NCBI RefSeq assembly: GCF_019334805.1
Contig: NZ_CP079822.1
Location: 806,001 to 870,000, forward strand
Direction: 5' to 3'
Source of the DNA: Rothia mucilaginosa
GTDB lineage: Bacteria > Actinomycetota > Actinomycetes > Actinomycetales > Micrococcaceae
Length of the DNA: 64,000 bases
Positions 1 through 11,056 of the stretch are shown one piece after another. A program made the translations under genes and the position numbers. The first letter of the stretch is position 1. Every line of letters begins with the position of its first letter. Below the pieces are notes generated by a model, which ran no database searches, was not told the DNA's origin, and worked only from the letters and a program-made list of their open reading frames with translations.

Positions 1-714
1 GGCTACCGCCACATCGACACCGCCGCTATCTACGGCAACGAGGCGGGCGTGGGCCGCGCTATCGCTAACTCTGACGTGCCTCGCGAAGATATCTTCCTCA
101 CCACCAAGCTGTGGAACTCTGACCAGGGTTACGAGAGCGCTTTCGAGGCATTCGAGGCTTCCCTGGAGAAGCTGGGTACCGACTACGTTGACCTGTACCT
201 GATTCACTGGGCTAAGCCGCAGCAGGGTCTGTACCTGGATTCTTGGCGTGCGCTGATTGAGCTGCAGAAGCAGGGTAAGGTCCGTTCGATTGGTGTTTCG
301 AACTTCCCCGAGGAGCAGTTGCGCGAGATTATCGAGGAGACCGGCGTGGTTCCGGTCATCCACCAGGTTGAGCTGCACCCTTACTTCTCGCAGGAGGCGC
401 TGCGCGCTGTTCACGCCGAGTACGGCATCGTGACCGAGGCATGGAGCCCGCTGGGCAACGGTAGCGATCTGCTGCAGAACCCCGTGCTGGCTGAGATTGC
501 GGAGCACCACGGCGCAACCCCCGCGCAGGTCGTGCTGGCGTGGCACCTGGCTAAGGGCACCGTGGCTATCCCGAAGTCCGCGACCCCCTCTCGTATTGAG
601 GAGAACCTGGCGTCGGTGAACGTGAAGCTGACCGCTGAGGACATCGCGGCTGTGGATGCGCTTTCCACCCCCGAGGGTCGTATTGGCGCTGACCCGGCGA
701 ACATCGACTTCTAG
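1..714 (+). CDS. Aldo/keto reductase, 5' end outside window
   Basis: NAD(P)H-dependent carbonyl reductase of the aldo/keto reductase superfamily, closest in style to 2,5-diketo-D-gluconate reductases. The frame is open from base 1, so the true start lies upstream; an internal GTG at 49 is not the start. Counting from the first visible codon, the catalytic tetrad is D6 and Y11 (HIDTAAIYGNE), K36 (TTKLW) and H69 (YLIHW). The C-terminal half carries the cofactor-binding stretch IPKSATPSRIEEN. About 237 residues are visible of a family usually near 275, so roughly 40 N-terminal residues are missing. Substrate cannot be told from sequence. A strong hairpin terminator follows. Confidence 0.93.
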   Translation, partial: GYRHIDTAAIYGNEAGVGRAIANSDVPREDIFLTTKLWNSDQGYESAFEAFEASLEKLGTDYVDLYLIHWAKPQQGLYLDSWRALIELQKQGKVRSIGVSNFPEEQLREIIEETGVVPVIHQVELHPYFSQEALRAVHAEYGIVTEAWSPLGNGSDLLQNPVLAEIAEHHGATPAQVVLAWHLAKGTVAIPKSATPSRIEENLASVNVKLTAEDIAAVDALSTPEGRIGADPANIDF

Positions 715-753
715 GATGTCGTCTGGGCCTAGCGGCTCGAACCTCACCTACAT

Positions 754-793
754 AAAGCCCCGACAGGCACGGATAGTGCTTGTCGGGGCTTTT
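754..793 (+). terminator. Intrinsic terminator of the aldo/keto reductase gene
   Basis: AAGCCCCGACA pairs with TGTCGGGGCTT around a short loop and is followed by TTT. It lies 40 bases after the stop codon. Confidence 0.8.
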
Positions 794-883
794 GCGTGCC
801 CTGGCTACGCGGCTTTTCGGGCTTTCGACGACTGGTTTTGACGAACGCTCGTTCTTGGATTGTTCGGCAAACCATCAGCTATC

Positions 884-923
884 CTGGCGGGCGCTTCGTA
901 ACTAACTCCCGCCCGCCAGTTTT
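884..923. terminator. Hairpin between convergent genes
   Basis: CTGGCGGGCG (884-893) pairs perfectly with CGCCCGCCAG (910-919) and is followed by TTTT on the plus strand. It sits just past the end of tex, which converges on this point, so it may stop transcripts from both sides. Confidence 0.6.
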
Positions 924-929
924 CGCCGG

Positions 930-3425
<2,496 letters not shown>

Positions 3426-3838
3426 CCTTCCAGTTTCGCATATTTCGCCGCGGCTCATGGGTTGACCGGTAATGCTGGGATAAGAGTCAGCGCGGGGCGT
3501 ATTTTGCTCGCCTGTGCGGGTGCGGGTAAGCGTATTTTTCCACCGTATCTTCTGGTGCAGATTTACGAGTCTTTACGCACATTTTGCCCTGCGGGTGCGC
3601 TAAACGTTGTCATCTTTTCGTAAGAAACCGTGTTAGGGGTTCACGTATTTGAATAGTGCTTAGTTTCAGCGATAAATTTAGATAAAAGAGCATATTTTTT
3701 GAAAAAATATCGCTTATTCATGCAGATAAGGGGTGGCCTCACACCACGCAAACGCCCTTGTCTGCGTGCACACGTTCAGGGTTTCGGCGGCACGGTACGA
3801 CATGGTGCCGCCACATCCCGCAGATGAAAGAGGGACCC
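3426..3838. other. Divergent intergenic region
   Basis: 413 bases between the divergent tex gene and the 530-residue unknown. An AT-rich stretch (about 3620-3725) with runs such as TTTTTTGAAAAAAT probably holds promoters, but I could not fix -35/-10 pairs. No gene or RNA recognised. Confidence 0.4.
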
Positions 3839-5431
3839 ATGCGCGAACAAGCCGCGCTATCAAACGCGCCGGAGGGCTACTTAGATTTTCACGACGAGTA
3901 CGCGGAACTCATCGCCGAACTCGCCGCGCTGGGGTTCACCCCTACCCAGGTTCTCCGCCGCCTCAACTTTCTGTACCCGCACATCAACAAGAAGTACCTG
4001 AACTATGCGCTGAGCTCCGGTATCTGGCAGTTTGGTCCGGTCACGGCAGAGGCCCCGAGCTACACGGTGCTCGCCTGCGGCCTCTGGTACGTTTTCGCGG
4101 AAGCCTACGATCTGCCTCCGGAGCCCGAGTACGCGGCGCTGATTCTTGATTGCGATATTATCCACGACCTGCCGCCCGCACTGGAGGCGCGCCACTTCAA
4201 CAACGAAGATATCGCCACCGTCCTGGCGAAGATTGGCGCAACGCTCAAGTACCTTGCCGCACACCCTTACTCCCAGCTGGAGGAAGAAGCCTACGCGCAG
4301 ACCCTCGAGGACATCCGACTGCGCGGCTTGGAAGAAATCGGCACCGAGGGCGGTAGCCTGTACACCCTGCTCGCCGCCAGCATGGAGGGCGAATCCGCGT
4401 GGCCTGCCCCGGCGCAGACGGTAAACGACTACCTCGGCGACGGCGACTGGTCCTTGGGCATGCTCCGCACCGGCATCTACCCGGCGGAGGCACTCGAAAA
4501 CGAGTGGTACATTGACGCCGCCTCGGTACCCGAGGATTTTGCTCCGAAGACCCTGAGCCTCTTTTTGAGCTATTGTGCCCGCTACGACCGCGAACCGACG
4601 GCACTGAACTACGGCTACTGGTCTACCATTCCCACGCTCATCGAGCAGGTGCCGCCCCTGGGCGCGGTACGCGCCAAGTTCGGCTCCTGGCAGGCGACCC
4701 TGCATCGCGGACGCACGCAGATTGCCCGCGAGCTGCGCCTGTGGACCAGGGACGAAGCAAACGAGGCTGCCGCTAAGGCGAGCGCTGCTGAGGCAAGTGC
4801 CGCGGAGGAGCTTGAGCGCCTCGACGCTGAGCTGGCTAGCGCTGAGCTGACCGAAGCAGAACTAGCAGAGCTGGATACTTCGGACAACTCCCCTGCGGAC
4901 GCTCCCGCGGAGCCGACAGAGCCCGCGGAACCCGCAGAGCCCGCGCGTCTGAGCGCCCGCGAACTCACCGAGCAGGGCATCGGCGTGGTGCAGACCGCCC
5001 ACACCGACCTCGCGGCGTACCACCGCACTCGGTGGGAGCAGACGGTGGAAGTCTTCGGCGAACGCCTCGCGCAGCTTGCCTGGAACCGCCGCCTGAGTAC
5101 CTACTACTTCTTCGACGGCGCATCCCTGGAGGACGCCGACCCGACCCCCGTGGTGACGGTCTTCCGCTCCCCCACAGGCTTCCTCTGCGAGCTCGAACCT
5201 ACCGCGGAGGCGCTACCCGCCTTCGACCCGGAGTTTCTGCAGGAACACGGTTGGAGGCGCCCGGTGCCGGTGCATGCTCTGTGGAACCTGCACGCGCTCG
5301 ACCCACTGGAGGCTGCTGCCGCCGTCATTGAGGCGATGCGTTCCGGTTGCGGTTGTGAACGCTGGGATTTCTACCGCACCGATGATGACAACGACCCGCT
5401 CGCTGAAGAGGCTGAGACGGCGTCCGTCTAA
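3839..5431 (+). CDS. Unknown protein with FGSW-type repeat and acidic linker
   Basis: 530 residues from ATG 3839, chosen because AAAGAGGGA lies 4-5 bases upstream; an upstream extension to 3758 lacks a ribosome site. I do not recognise the whole protein. Residues 1-290 look globular and helical. The stretch 238-292 (LSLFLSYCARYDREPT... then AVRAKFGSWQATLHRGR) resembles the FGSW DNA-binding repeat found next to homing-type nucleases and in actinobacterial regulators, but no nuclease motif is visible. Residues 305-370 are an Ala/Glu-rich, probably coiled or disordered linker with EPAEPAEPA repeats. A second globular part (380-530) follows. No signal peptide or membrane segment. Monocistronic with its own terminator. 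A DNA-associated role is inference only. Confidence 0.75.
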   Translation: MREQAALSNAPEGYLDFHDEYAELIAELAALGFTPTQVLRRLNFLYPHINKKYLNYALSSGIWQFGPVTAEAPSYTVLACGLWYVFAEAYDLPPEPEYAALILDCDIIHDLPPALEARHFNNEDIATVLAKIGATLKYLAAHPYSQLEEEAYAQTLEDIRLRGLEEIGTEGGSLYTLLAASMEGESAWPAPAQTVNDYLGDGDWSLGMLRTGIYPAEALENEWYIDAASVPEDFAPKTLSLFLSYCARYDREPTALNYGYWSTIPTLIEQVPPLGAVRAKFGSWQATLHRGRTQIARELRLWTRDEANEAAAKASAAEASAAEELERLDAELASAELTEAELAELDTSDNSPADAPAEPTEPAEPAEPARLSARELTEQGIGVVQTAHTDLAAYHRTRWEQTVEVFGERLAQLAWNRRLSTYYFFDGASLEDADPTPVVTVFRSPTGFLCELEPTAEALPAFDPEFLQEHGWRRPVPVHALWNLHALDPLEAAAAVIEAMRSGCGCERWDFYRTDDDNDPLAEEAETASV

Positions 5432-5475
5432 GCGCACACTCCGCGCGCCTCTCGGGTTCGTCCTTAGAGACAGCG

Positions 5476-5523
5476 AAAGCCCGCGTCCCCCGCTCCCTGA
5501 GAGGAGCAGGTGACGCGGGCTTT
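5476..5523 (+). terminator. Intrinsic terminator
   Basis: AAAGCCCGCGTC pairs with GACGCGGGCTTT (12 perfect pairs). It follows the unknown protein gene by 44 bases and faces the convergent permease gene. Confidence 0.8.
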
Positions 5524-5604
5524 ACGCATGCACCGGTAGCCGGTGTACTAGTAGCCGGTACCGATAGCCGATGTGGCTTAGCGTGGGTTGCTTAGCGTGG
5601 GTGT

Positions 5605-7080
5605 TTAGCGTGCCGAGAAAATCTCGGATGCCTCCACAATCGCAATCTGCGCGGTGCGGGTAGAGATTGCTTCGTGGCGGCGTGCATCCGCACGGCGCTT
5701 GAAGAACCAACCAATACCCAGAATCGCGAACCAGACGGGCATCGCGAGCAGACCCCTGAGGGTTTCTTCATCCATGGCCAGCACACCGATGGTGAAGGCG
5801 AAGAACACCAGCGACAGCCACGCGGAGAAACGGCCGCCGGGCAGACGGAACTTCGACTTCTCGTGACGTGACGGGAACTTCTTGCGGTACATCAGGTAGC
5901 TGACCATAATCATCGCCCACGCAAAAATCACGAGTACCGCAGCCACGGTGGTGACCAGGTTGAACGCGCTAGAGATTGAGTCACCCGCGTAGAGCAGCAC
6001 GATGGAGGACAGCAGCATCACGGCGGAGAGGAACAGCGCGTTACGCGGCACACCGTTCTTAGAGATCTTGCCCAGGAACTGCGGGGCGCTGCGCTCGCGC
6101 GCCAGGCCGAATGCCATGCGCGAGGTGGAGAAGATACCGGAGTTCGCCGAGGAGGTTGCGCTGGTAATCACCACAAAGTTGATGATGTGCGCGGCGATGC
6201 CCAGGCCCGCCAGGGTGAACATGGCGACGAAGGGGCTCTTATCGGGGCTGACGAGGCGCCAGGGGGTAACCATCAGGATGGTGACGAGCGCACCCACGTA
6301 GAAGACCATAATACGTACCGGCACGGCGTTGATTGCCCTGGGCAGGGTCTTTTCGGGGTCCTGGGTTTCTGCGGCGGTGGTACCGACAAGCTCGGAGCCC
6401 ATGAACGCGAAGACGGCAATCTGGAACGCGCCGAGGAAGCCAATCAGGTGGTTGGGGAACATACCGCCGTCGTTCCAGAGGTTGGCGACGGACGCCTGCG
6501 CGCCACTGGGTGAGGTGAAGCCGATAGCGACCATGCCGCCACCAACGATAATCAGGGCGACGATGGCGACAATCTTAATCATGGAGAACCAGAATTCGAT
6601 TTCGCCGAAGTTCTTCACGGACACCAGGTTCAGGGTCAGCAGAACGCCGATGACGACGAGCGCCGGGATCCAGGCTTGCAGGTCGGGCCACCACAGACGC
6701 AGGTAGCCAACAATTGCGATGATGTCCGCGACGGCGGTGACCACCCACATGAACCAGTAGGACCAGCCGAGGAAGAACCCGGCCATGGGGCCGACGAGGT
6801 CGGTGGTGAAGTCGGAGAAGGACTTGTACCTCAGGTTGGAGAGCAGAATCTCGCCCATAGCTCGCAGCACCAGGAAGATGACGGCGCCGATGAGCATATA
6901 CACGAAAATCACGGAGGGGCCCGCCAGGGAGATGGCGCGACCGGAGCCCATGAACAGGCCGGTGCCGATGGCACCGCCGATGGCGATGAGCTGGATGTGG
7001 CGGTTGCTTAGACCGCGGTGTAGTCGCTCTCCCTGCTCGGGAGCTTTAGGATTCAGGCTGACGTTGTTCTGTTCAGTCAC
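5605..7080 (-). CDS. cycA: APC-family amino acid permease, CycA-like
   Basis: Proton-coupled amino acid importer of the AAT subgroup (APC superfamily), closest to D-serine/D-alanine/glycine transporters. 491 residues with about 12 hydrophobic segments. TM1 carries IAIGGAIGTGLFMGSG, the substrate-binding GAIGTG loop, followed by VLRAMGEILLSN and KSFSDFTTDLVGPMAGFFLGW as in CycA. Start is GTG 7080, preceded by GAGGA. It is a paralogue of the next gene downstream in coordinates, with a shorter C-terminus. Substrate within the D-Ala/Ser/Gly group is inferred from similarity. Monocistronic. Confidence 0.88.
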   Translation of the reverse strand: MTEQNNVSLNPKAPEQGERLHRGLSNRHIQLIAIGGAIGTGLFMGSGRAISLAGPSVIFVYMLIGAVIFLVLRAMGEILLSNLRYKSFSDFTTDLVGPMAGFFLGWSYWFMWVVTAVADIIAIVGYLRLWWPDLQAWIPALVVIGVLLTLNLVSVKNFGEIEFWFSMIKIVAIVALIIVGGGMVAIGFTSPSGAQASVANLWNDGGMFPNHLIGFLGAFQIAVFAFMGSELVGTTAAETQDPEKTLPRAINAVPVRIMVFYVGALVTILMVTPWRLVSPDKSPFVAMFTLAGLGIAAHIINFVVITSATSSANSGIFSTSRMAFGLARERSAPQFLGKISKNGVPRNALFLSAVMLLSSIVLLYAGDSISSAFNLVTTVAAVLVIFAWAMIMVSYLMYRKKFPSRHEKSKFRLPGGRFSAWLSLVFFAFTIGVLAMDEETLRGLLAMPVWFAILGIGWFFKRRADARRHEAISTRTAQIAIVEASEIFSAR

Positions 7081-7447
7081 GACGTCCTCTTTTCAGCGGT
7101 TGTACCCCGTACCGCATGTGCCGTTACTGGAATAAGAATCGCTAGATCGCAGCAGGCACGGTCACTGTATGAATATGCGGCCATTAGCTTGCGGGGCGTC
7201 CCCGGATTTCGGGGCGAGGCTAGAGCTCTATCAGATACCGCGCGGTGCTCGAAAGTGTCACGCTATCGATTGACGCGGAGTTTTTCTGAGAGCTCTCACA
7301 GCTACTTGGATAGTTATTCTACAGGTGTTAAGGGCAAGAAAACAGGATTTACGGCAAAAATGTGACCTGTTTCTATTATTTACGTCATATCAAGCGGTGT
7401 AAAAAATGCCGCCCGGAACGTAAACAGGCAAGCACGAGGGCACGCGA
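7081..7447. other. Intergenic leader between the two permease genes
   Basis: Upstream region of the first permease gene. I looked for a glycine-riboswitch core and did not find one. On the minus strand it holds GAGAGCTCTC (self-complementary) and a GC hairpin around CCCCGAAATCCGGGG, both without assigned function. The part near 7330-7390 is AT-rich and could hold the promoter. Confidence 0.35.
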
Positions 7448-7490
7448 AAGCCCCGCCTCCGCATCCTAAAAGAATGCAGAAACGGGGCTT
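7448..7490 (-). terminator. Intrinsic terminator of second permease gene
   Basis: AAGCCCCG pairs with CGGGGCTT, with an inner GCAT/ATGC pairing. Read on the minus strand it ends in TTT. It lies about 50 bases past the stop at 7541. Confidence 0.7.
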
Positions 7491-7540
7491 ACACACAGCG
7501 CCGCAGAAACACTACATAAACGCCGCAGAAAGAACAGAAA

Positions 7541-9034
7541 CTACTTCTGACCAGCCTTGTCAGCAGCCTTGTCAACAACATTGCCAGCAGCCAGCACACG
7601 AGCACGCTTCGCCGCGTGGCGGCGGGTCAGAATCTCGTAGCCAATAGCCAGAGCAATGAACCAGATGGGGGTCAGCGCCAGACCGATTGCGGTGTCCGGG
7701 TACAGGCTCAGGGCGTAGACCATGACGGCGAAGAAGACCAGACCAAACCAGCTCATGCCAATACCCCAGGGCATCTTGTATGCGGATGCCTCGTGGCGTT
7801 CGGGGAACTTCTTACGGTAGACCAGGTACGCAATCAGGATCATGCTCCAGGTGAAGATACCCATCATCGACGCCACGGAGGTCACCACGGTGAACGCCTC
7901 CATGATGCCGCTACCGGCGTACAGCATGACCAGGCTGAACAGCAGCATCACGGTGGTCAGGTACAGGGCGTTGGCGGGCACACCATTCTTGGTGAGCTTA
8001 CCCAGTGCGGAGGGTGCGGCACCGTCGTGTGCCAGACCGTAGACCATGCGGGAGGTCGAGAAAATACCGGAGTTCGCCGAGGACGCCGCGGAGGTCAGCA
8101 CCACAAAGTTCACCAGCGAGGCGGCAACAGCAATGCCCGCCAGGGAGAACATACCCACGAAGGGGCTCATGGACTTATCCAACTTGTCCCAGGGGGTGAC
8201 AGCGAGGATGGTCAGCAGCGGCAGGGCGTAGAAGAGGCCAATGCGGAAGGGTACCGCATTAATTGCCTTGGGCAGAGTGCGTTCGGGGTGTTCGGTTTCC
8301 GCCACGGCGGTACCGACCAGCTCAGCACCCACGAAGGCGAAGAGCGCAATCTGGAAGGCACCCAGGAAGCCCGTCAGGCCCTGGGTAAAGATACCGCTAC
8401 CGGAGGGGCCGGGGCGATCCCAGAGATTTGCCACGGAGGCGACGGTACCGTCGGGCGCGGTGAAGCTAAAGGCAACCATGAGCGCACCAACAATAATGAG
8501 GGCGACAATCGCGACGATTTTAATGACTGCGAACCAGAATTCGATTTCACCGAAGTTCTTCACCGAGGGCAGGTTCAGCAGCAGCAGAGCCACGATAACG
8601 GTCAGCGCCGGGATGAAGGCTGGGATTTCCGGCCACCAGTATTTGATGTAGCCGGTAATAGCGATGACATCCGCGATACCTGTGACGACCCAGAAGAACC
8701 AGTACGACCAGCCGACGAAGAAGCCGGCGCGCAGACCGAGGATGTCGGTGATGAAGTCAGTGAAGGACTTGTACTTGGGGTTGGAGAGCAGAATCTCGCC
8801 CATGGCGCGCAGAACAAAGTAGATGACGCTACCGATAATGGCGTAAACAAAGACGATAGAGGGGCCGGTCAGGGCGATGGTCTTTGCCGAGCCGAGGAAA
8901 AGGCCGGTGCCGATGGCGCCGCCAATAGCGATCAGCTGGATGTGTCGGTAGCTTAGTCCGCGCTGAAGCTTAGAGTGCTCAGCTTCGGAGTCCAGGCCGG
9001 TGACGGAGTTGTGCTGCATTGGCTGCTGTGTCAC
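7541..9034 (-). CDS. APC-family amino acid permease, CycA-like paralogue
   Basis: 497 residues, same AAT-subgroup amino acid transporter type as the gene at 5605-7080, with IAIGGAIGTGLFLGS in TM1 and the same VLRAMGEILLSNPKYKSFTD segment. I place the start at GTG 9034, with AGGAAAG 8 bases upstream; an open frame continues to 9250 but encodes Arg-rich sequence unlike any permease. About 12 membrane segments and a Lys/Ala-rich cytoplasmic tail. The two permeases point the same way but each has its own leader, so they are probably separate transcripts. Differing substrates or conditions of use are likely but not visible. Confidence 0.87.
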   Translation of the reverse strand: MTQQPMQHNSVTGLDSEAEHSKLQRGLSYRHIQLIAIGGAIGTGLFLGSAKTIALTGPSIVFVYAIIGSVIYFVLRAMGEILLSNPKYKSFTDFITDILGLRAGFFVGWSYWFFWVVTGIADVIAITGYIKYWWPEIPAFIPALTVIVALLLLNLPSVKNFGEIEFWFAVIKIVAIVALIIVGALMVAFSFTAPDGTVASVANLWDRPGPSGSGIFTQGLTGFLGAFQIALFAFVGAELVGTAVAETEHPERTLPKAINAVPFRIGLFYALPLLTILAVTPWDKLDKSMSPFVGMFSLAGIAVAASLVNFVVLTSAASSANSGIFSTSRMVYGLAHDGAAPSALGKLTKNGVPANALYLTTVMLLFSLVMLYAGSGIMEAFTVVTSVASMMGIFTWSMILIAYLVYRKKFPERHEASAYKMPWGIGMSWFGLVFFAVMVYALSLYPDTAIGLALTPIWFIALAIGYEILTRRHAAKRARVLAAGNVVDKAADKAGQK

Positions 9035-9515
9035 GTATTTCTCTTTCCTGCGTCGATTCGCCCTAAATTTCACTCGGGGGCGAGTCCGGGTGGTTGGTAT
9101 TCGTGCATAATCCTTAGCGGCGTGTATGGAGGAGAAATTCCCGCGTCCATAGCTTGCGCGGTGGACTTGGGCTTGTGGGCTCCGATTTCGCGGGGCTTCC
9201 GATTTCTTGCATCGCCAATAAAGGGTTATGCAGAGAATGCATAATTTCAAATTTTACCCCCTCATACCCACACAAGTACAAGGAATACAACATCACCAGA
9301 TTTTTGAGACGGGACGATTGAGACGGGGCGAGTTTGCAGCATCTCTCAGCCTCCACCCGGAACACGCCCCGCACCGCCCTTAGATCGCGCCCCTTCTCTG
9401 CACGCTAAATTTCTGTGTTTCTCAGACCGGCATGCTCCCGGCTAGTTCAGCGTCACGCCAGCCCCGCACGCCACGAAACCGCACTGTACAGCGGTGCTAC
9501 GCTATTCTTTTAGGT
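9035..9515. other. Divergent region between permease and trmB
   Basis: 481 bases with no gene. It holds a perfect 7-5-7 inverted repeat at 9226-9244 (listed separately) inside the AT-rich part of the permease leader. The trmB side is GC-rich. No riboswitch recognised. Confidence 0.4.
9226..9244. promoter_or_regulatory. Candidate operator, inverted repeat TTATGCA-N5-TGCATAA
   Basis: TTATGCA and TGCATAA are perfect reverse complements separated by GAGAA. It overlaps a TTGAAA-like -35 on the minus strand, about 190 bases upstream of the permease start. A further TGCATAA half-site lies at 9104-9110. Regulator unknown. Confidence 0.35.
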
Positions 9516-10322
9516 ATGTCTACTGAGAACACGCAGCCTAGCCAGGCACCCGAATCCACCGAAGAAAAGGCCAAGAAGCCGGTTCCCGAGGAATTCTTCC
9601 GCCAGCCCTACTCCTTCGTCCGCCGCGGCGACCGCCTCACCGCGCGCCGCCAGAAGGCGTGGGACACCTACTCCCCCACCCACGTGCTGGACATTCCGCG
9701 CCTGCGCACCGACACCTCCGTCGCGCCCGAGGCGACCTTCGACCCGGTCAAGATTTACGGCCGCGAGGCGTACCAGGTTGTCGAGATCGGTTCCGGTCTG
9801 GGCGAGGCAATCGTGCACCGCGCAGCTGAGGTGCCCGAGGCGAACTTCCTCGCCGTTGAGGTGTACACCCCCGGCATCGCGGACCTGCTGCTGAAGATGG
9901 GCAACGCCGGCGTGGAGAACGTGCGTGTGGCTCAGGCGAACGCACCCGAACTGCTCGACAACATGCTTGAGGAGAACTCCGTGGATGAGCTGTGGGTGTT
10001 CTTCCCGGACCCCTGGCACAAGTCCCGCCACCACAAGCGCCGCCTGGTGTCCCCGGCGTTCGCTGATAAGGTTGCGCGCGTGCTTAAGCCCGGCGGCATT
10101 TGGCGTCTGGCGACTGACTGGGAGGAGTACGCCCTGGTCATGCGTGAGGTTCTGGAGGCGCACCCCGACTTTGAGAACGTGAATCCTGGCGCCGGTGCGA
10201 CCGAGGAGGATCCGCTGGGTGGTTGGGCTCCGCGTTGGGAGGGTCGTACCCTTACCAGCTTTGAGCGTAAGGCTCAGGAGGCGGGCCGCCGCGCGCACGA
10301 TCTGACCTACCGCCGCAAGTAA
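9516..10322 (+). CDS. trmB: tRNA (guanine-N7-)-methyltransferase
   Basis: Methylates N7 of G46 in the variable loop of tRNAs using S-adenosylmethionine; cytoplasmic. 268 residues. The SAM-binding glycine motif EIGSGLGE is at 90-97, and the family signature FFPDPWHKSRHHKRR is at 162-176, followed by PGGIWRLATDWEEYA. Residues 1-35 form a Glu/Lys-rich, likely disordered extension, as often in actinobacterial TrmB. Start ATG 9516 has only a poor ribosome site (TTTTAGGT), but upstream in-frame codons do not look like TrmB. Monocistronic with a strong terminator. Confidence 0.95.
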   Translation: MSTENTQPSQAPESTEEKAKKPVPEEFFRQPYSFVRRGDRLTARRQKAWDTYSPTHVLDIPRLRTDTSVAPEATFDPVKIYGREAYQVVEIGSGLGEAIVHRAAEVPEANFLAVEVYTPGIADLLLKMGNAGVENVRVAQANAPELLDNMLEENSVDELWVFFPDPWHKSRHHKRRLVSPAFADKVARVLKPGGIWRLATDWEEYALVMREVLEAHPDFENVNPGAGATEEDPLGGWAPRWEGRTLTSFERKAQEAGRRAHDLTYRRK

Positions 10323-10358
10323 GCGGGACTGCGTTAGTACGCGACTTATACGTTAAGC

Positions 10359-10394
10359 AGGTGAGGCTCCCCGGTCATTCGGGGAGCCTCACCT
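10359..10394. terminator. Intrinsic terminator after trmB
   Basis: AGGTGAGGCTCCCC pairs with GGGGAGCCTCACCT around a short loop; CTTG follows. Perfect 14-pair stem. Confidence 0.75.
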
Positions 10395-10546
10395 CCTTGT
10401 GTGTGGGTCCAAGTGCATGCGGGGCGGGGGTCTACCCTCCCTCGCGGCGTATACACAAAGACGCACAAGCCTATATGGGCGGCTGACTAGCGCAGATGAG
10501 CTAGAACAGCCGAACCGTTTCTCCCAGTGTAGCGTGTTTAGCCGGT

Positions 10547-11053
10547 TTAGCGCTGCGGCTTCGTATCATCCGCTGTAGCCGGCTGGTGACGCTGACGGTA
10601 CAGCACCACAGCCGAAGAACGCTGACGAGGCGCCGGGCGGGTACCGCGAGCAATATGCACCACGTCGCCACTGGTACCGGCGGCGAACACGCGCTCCGCC
10701 AAGCCCAGCTTCACCTTCGCGTCCTCAACCTGACGCTGGAGCGCCGCAATCTGCTCCTGCTGCTCCTCCACGAGGGACTCCAGCTCAATAATGCGGCGAA
10801 TACCCTCCAGGGAGACGCCCTCCTGCGAGAGCTGCTGAATCTGCTGCAGACGGTTCACGTCACGCTGCGAATAGCGGCGCGCCTTACCGGGCGCACGCGA
10901 AGGCTGGACCAGGCCGATGCGGTCGTACTGGCGCAGGGTCTGCGGGTGCATACCCGCCAGCTCAGCCGCCACAGAAATCACGAAAACCGGCAGGTCCACG
11001 CTGTGCAACGGCTTACCGCTACGGGACTTAGATGATGATTCTCGAGATGCCAT
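10547..11053 (-). CDS. hspR: MerR-family heat-shock repressor HspR
   Basis: Autoregulated repressor of the dnaK group in actinobacteria; binds HAIR inverted repeats with DnaK acting as co-repressor in studied species. 168 residues. A MerR winged helix-turn-helix lies at about 22-95 (ISVAAELAGMHPQTLRQYDR, then the wing GKARRYSQRDVNRL), followed by a coiled-coil helix (EEQQEQIAALQRQVEDAKV) for dimerisation. It is the last gene after dnaJ; only 3 bases separate them, so they are translationally linked. The two HAIR sites near 14.9 kb are its likely targets. The C-terminal 40 residues are basic and variable. Confidence 0.93.
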   Translation of the reverse strand: MASRESSSKSRSGKPLHSVDLPVFVISVAAELAGMHPQTLRQYDRIGLVQPSRAPGKARRYSQRDVNRLQQIQQLSQEGVSLEGIRRIIELESLVEEQQEQIAALQRQVEDAKVKLGLAERVFAAGTSGDVVHIARGTRPAPRQRSSAVVLYRQRHQPATADDTKPQR

Positions 11054-11056
11054 GGT

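Noticed and set aside
7081..7540. Glycine riboswitch before the CycA-like permease
   Set aside because: The GAGAGC stretch is only a palindrome; conserved glycine aptamer blocks are missing.
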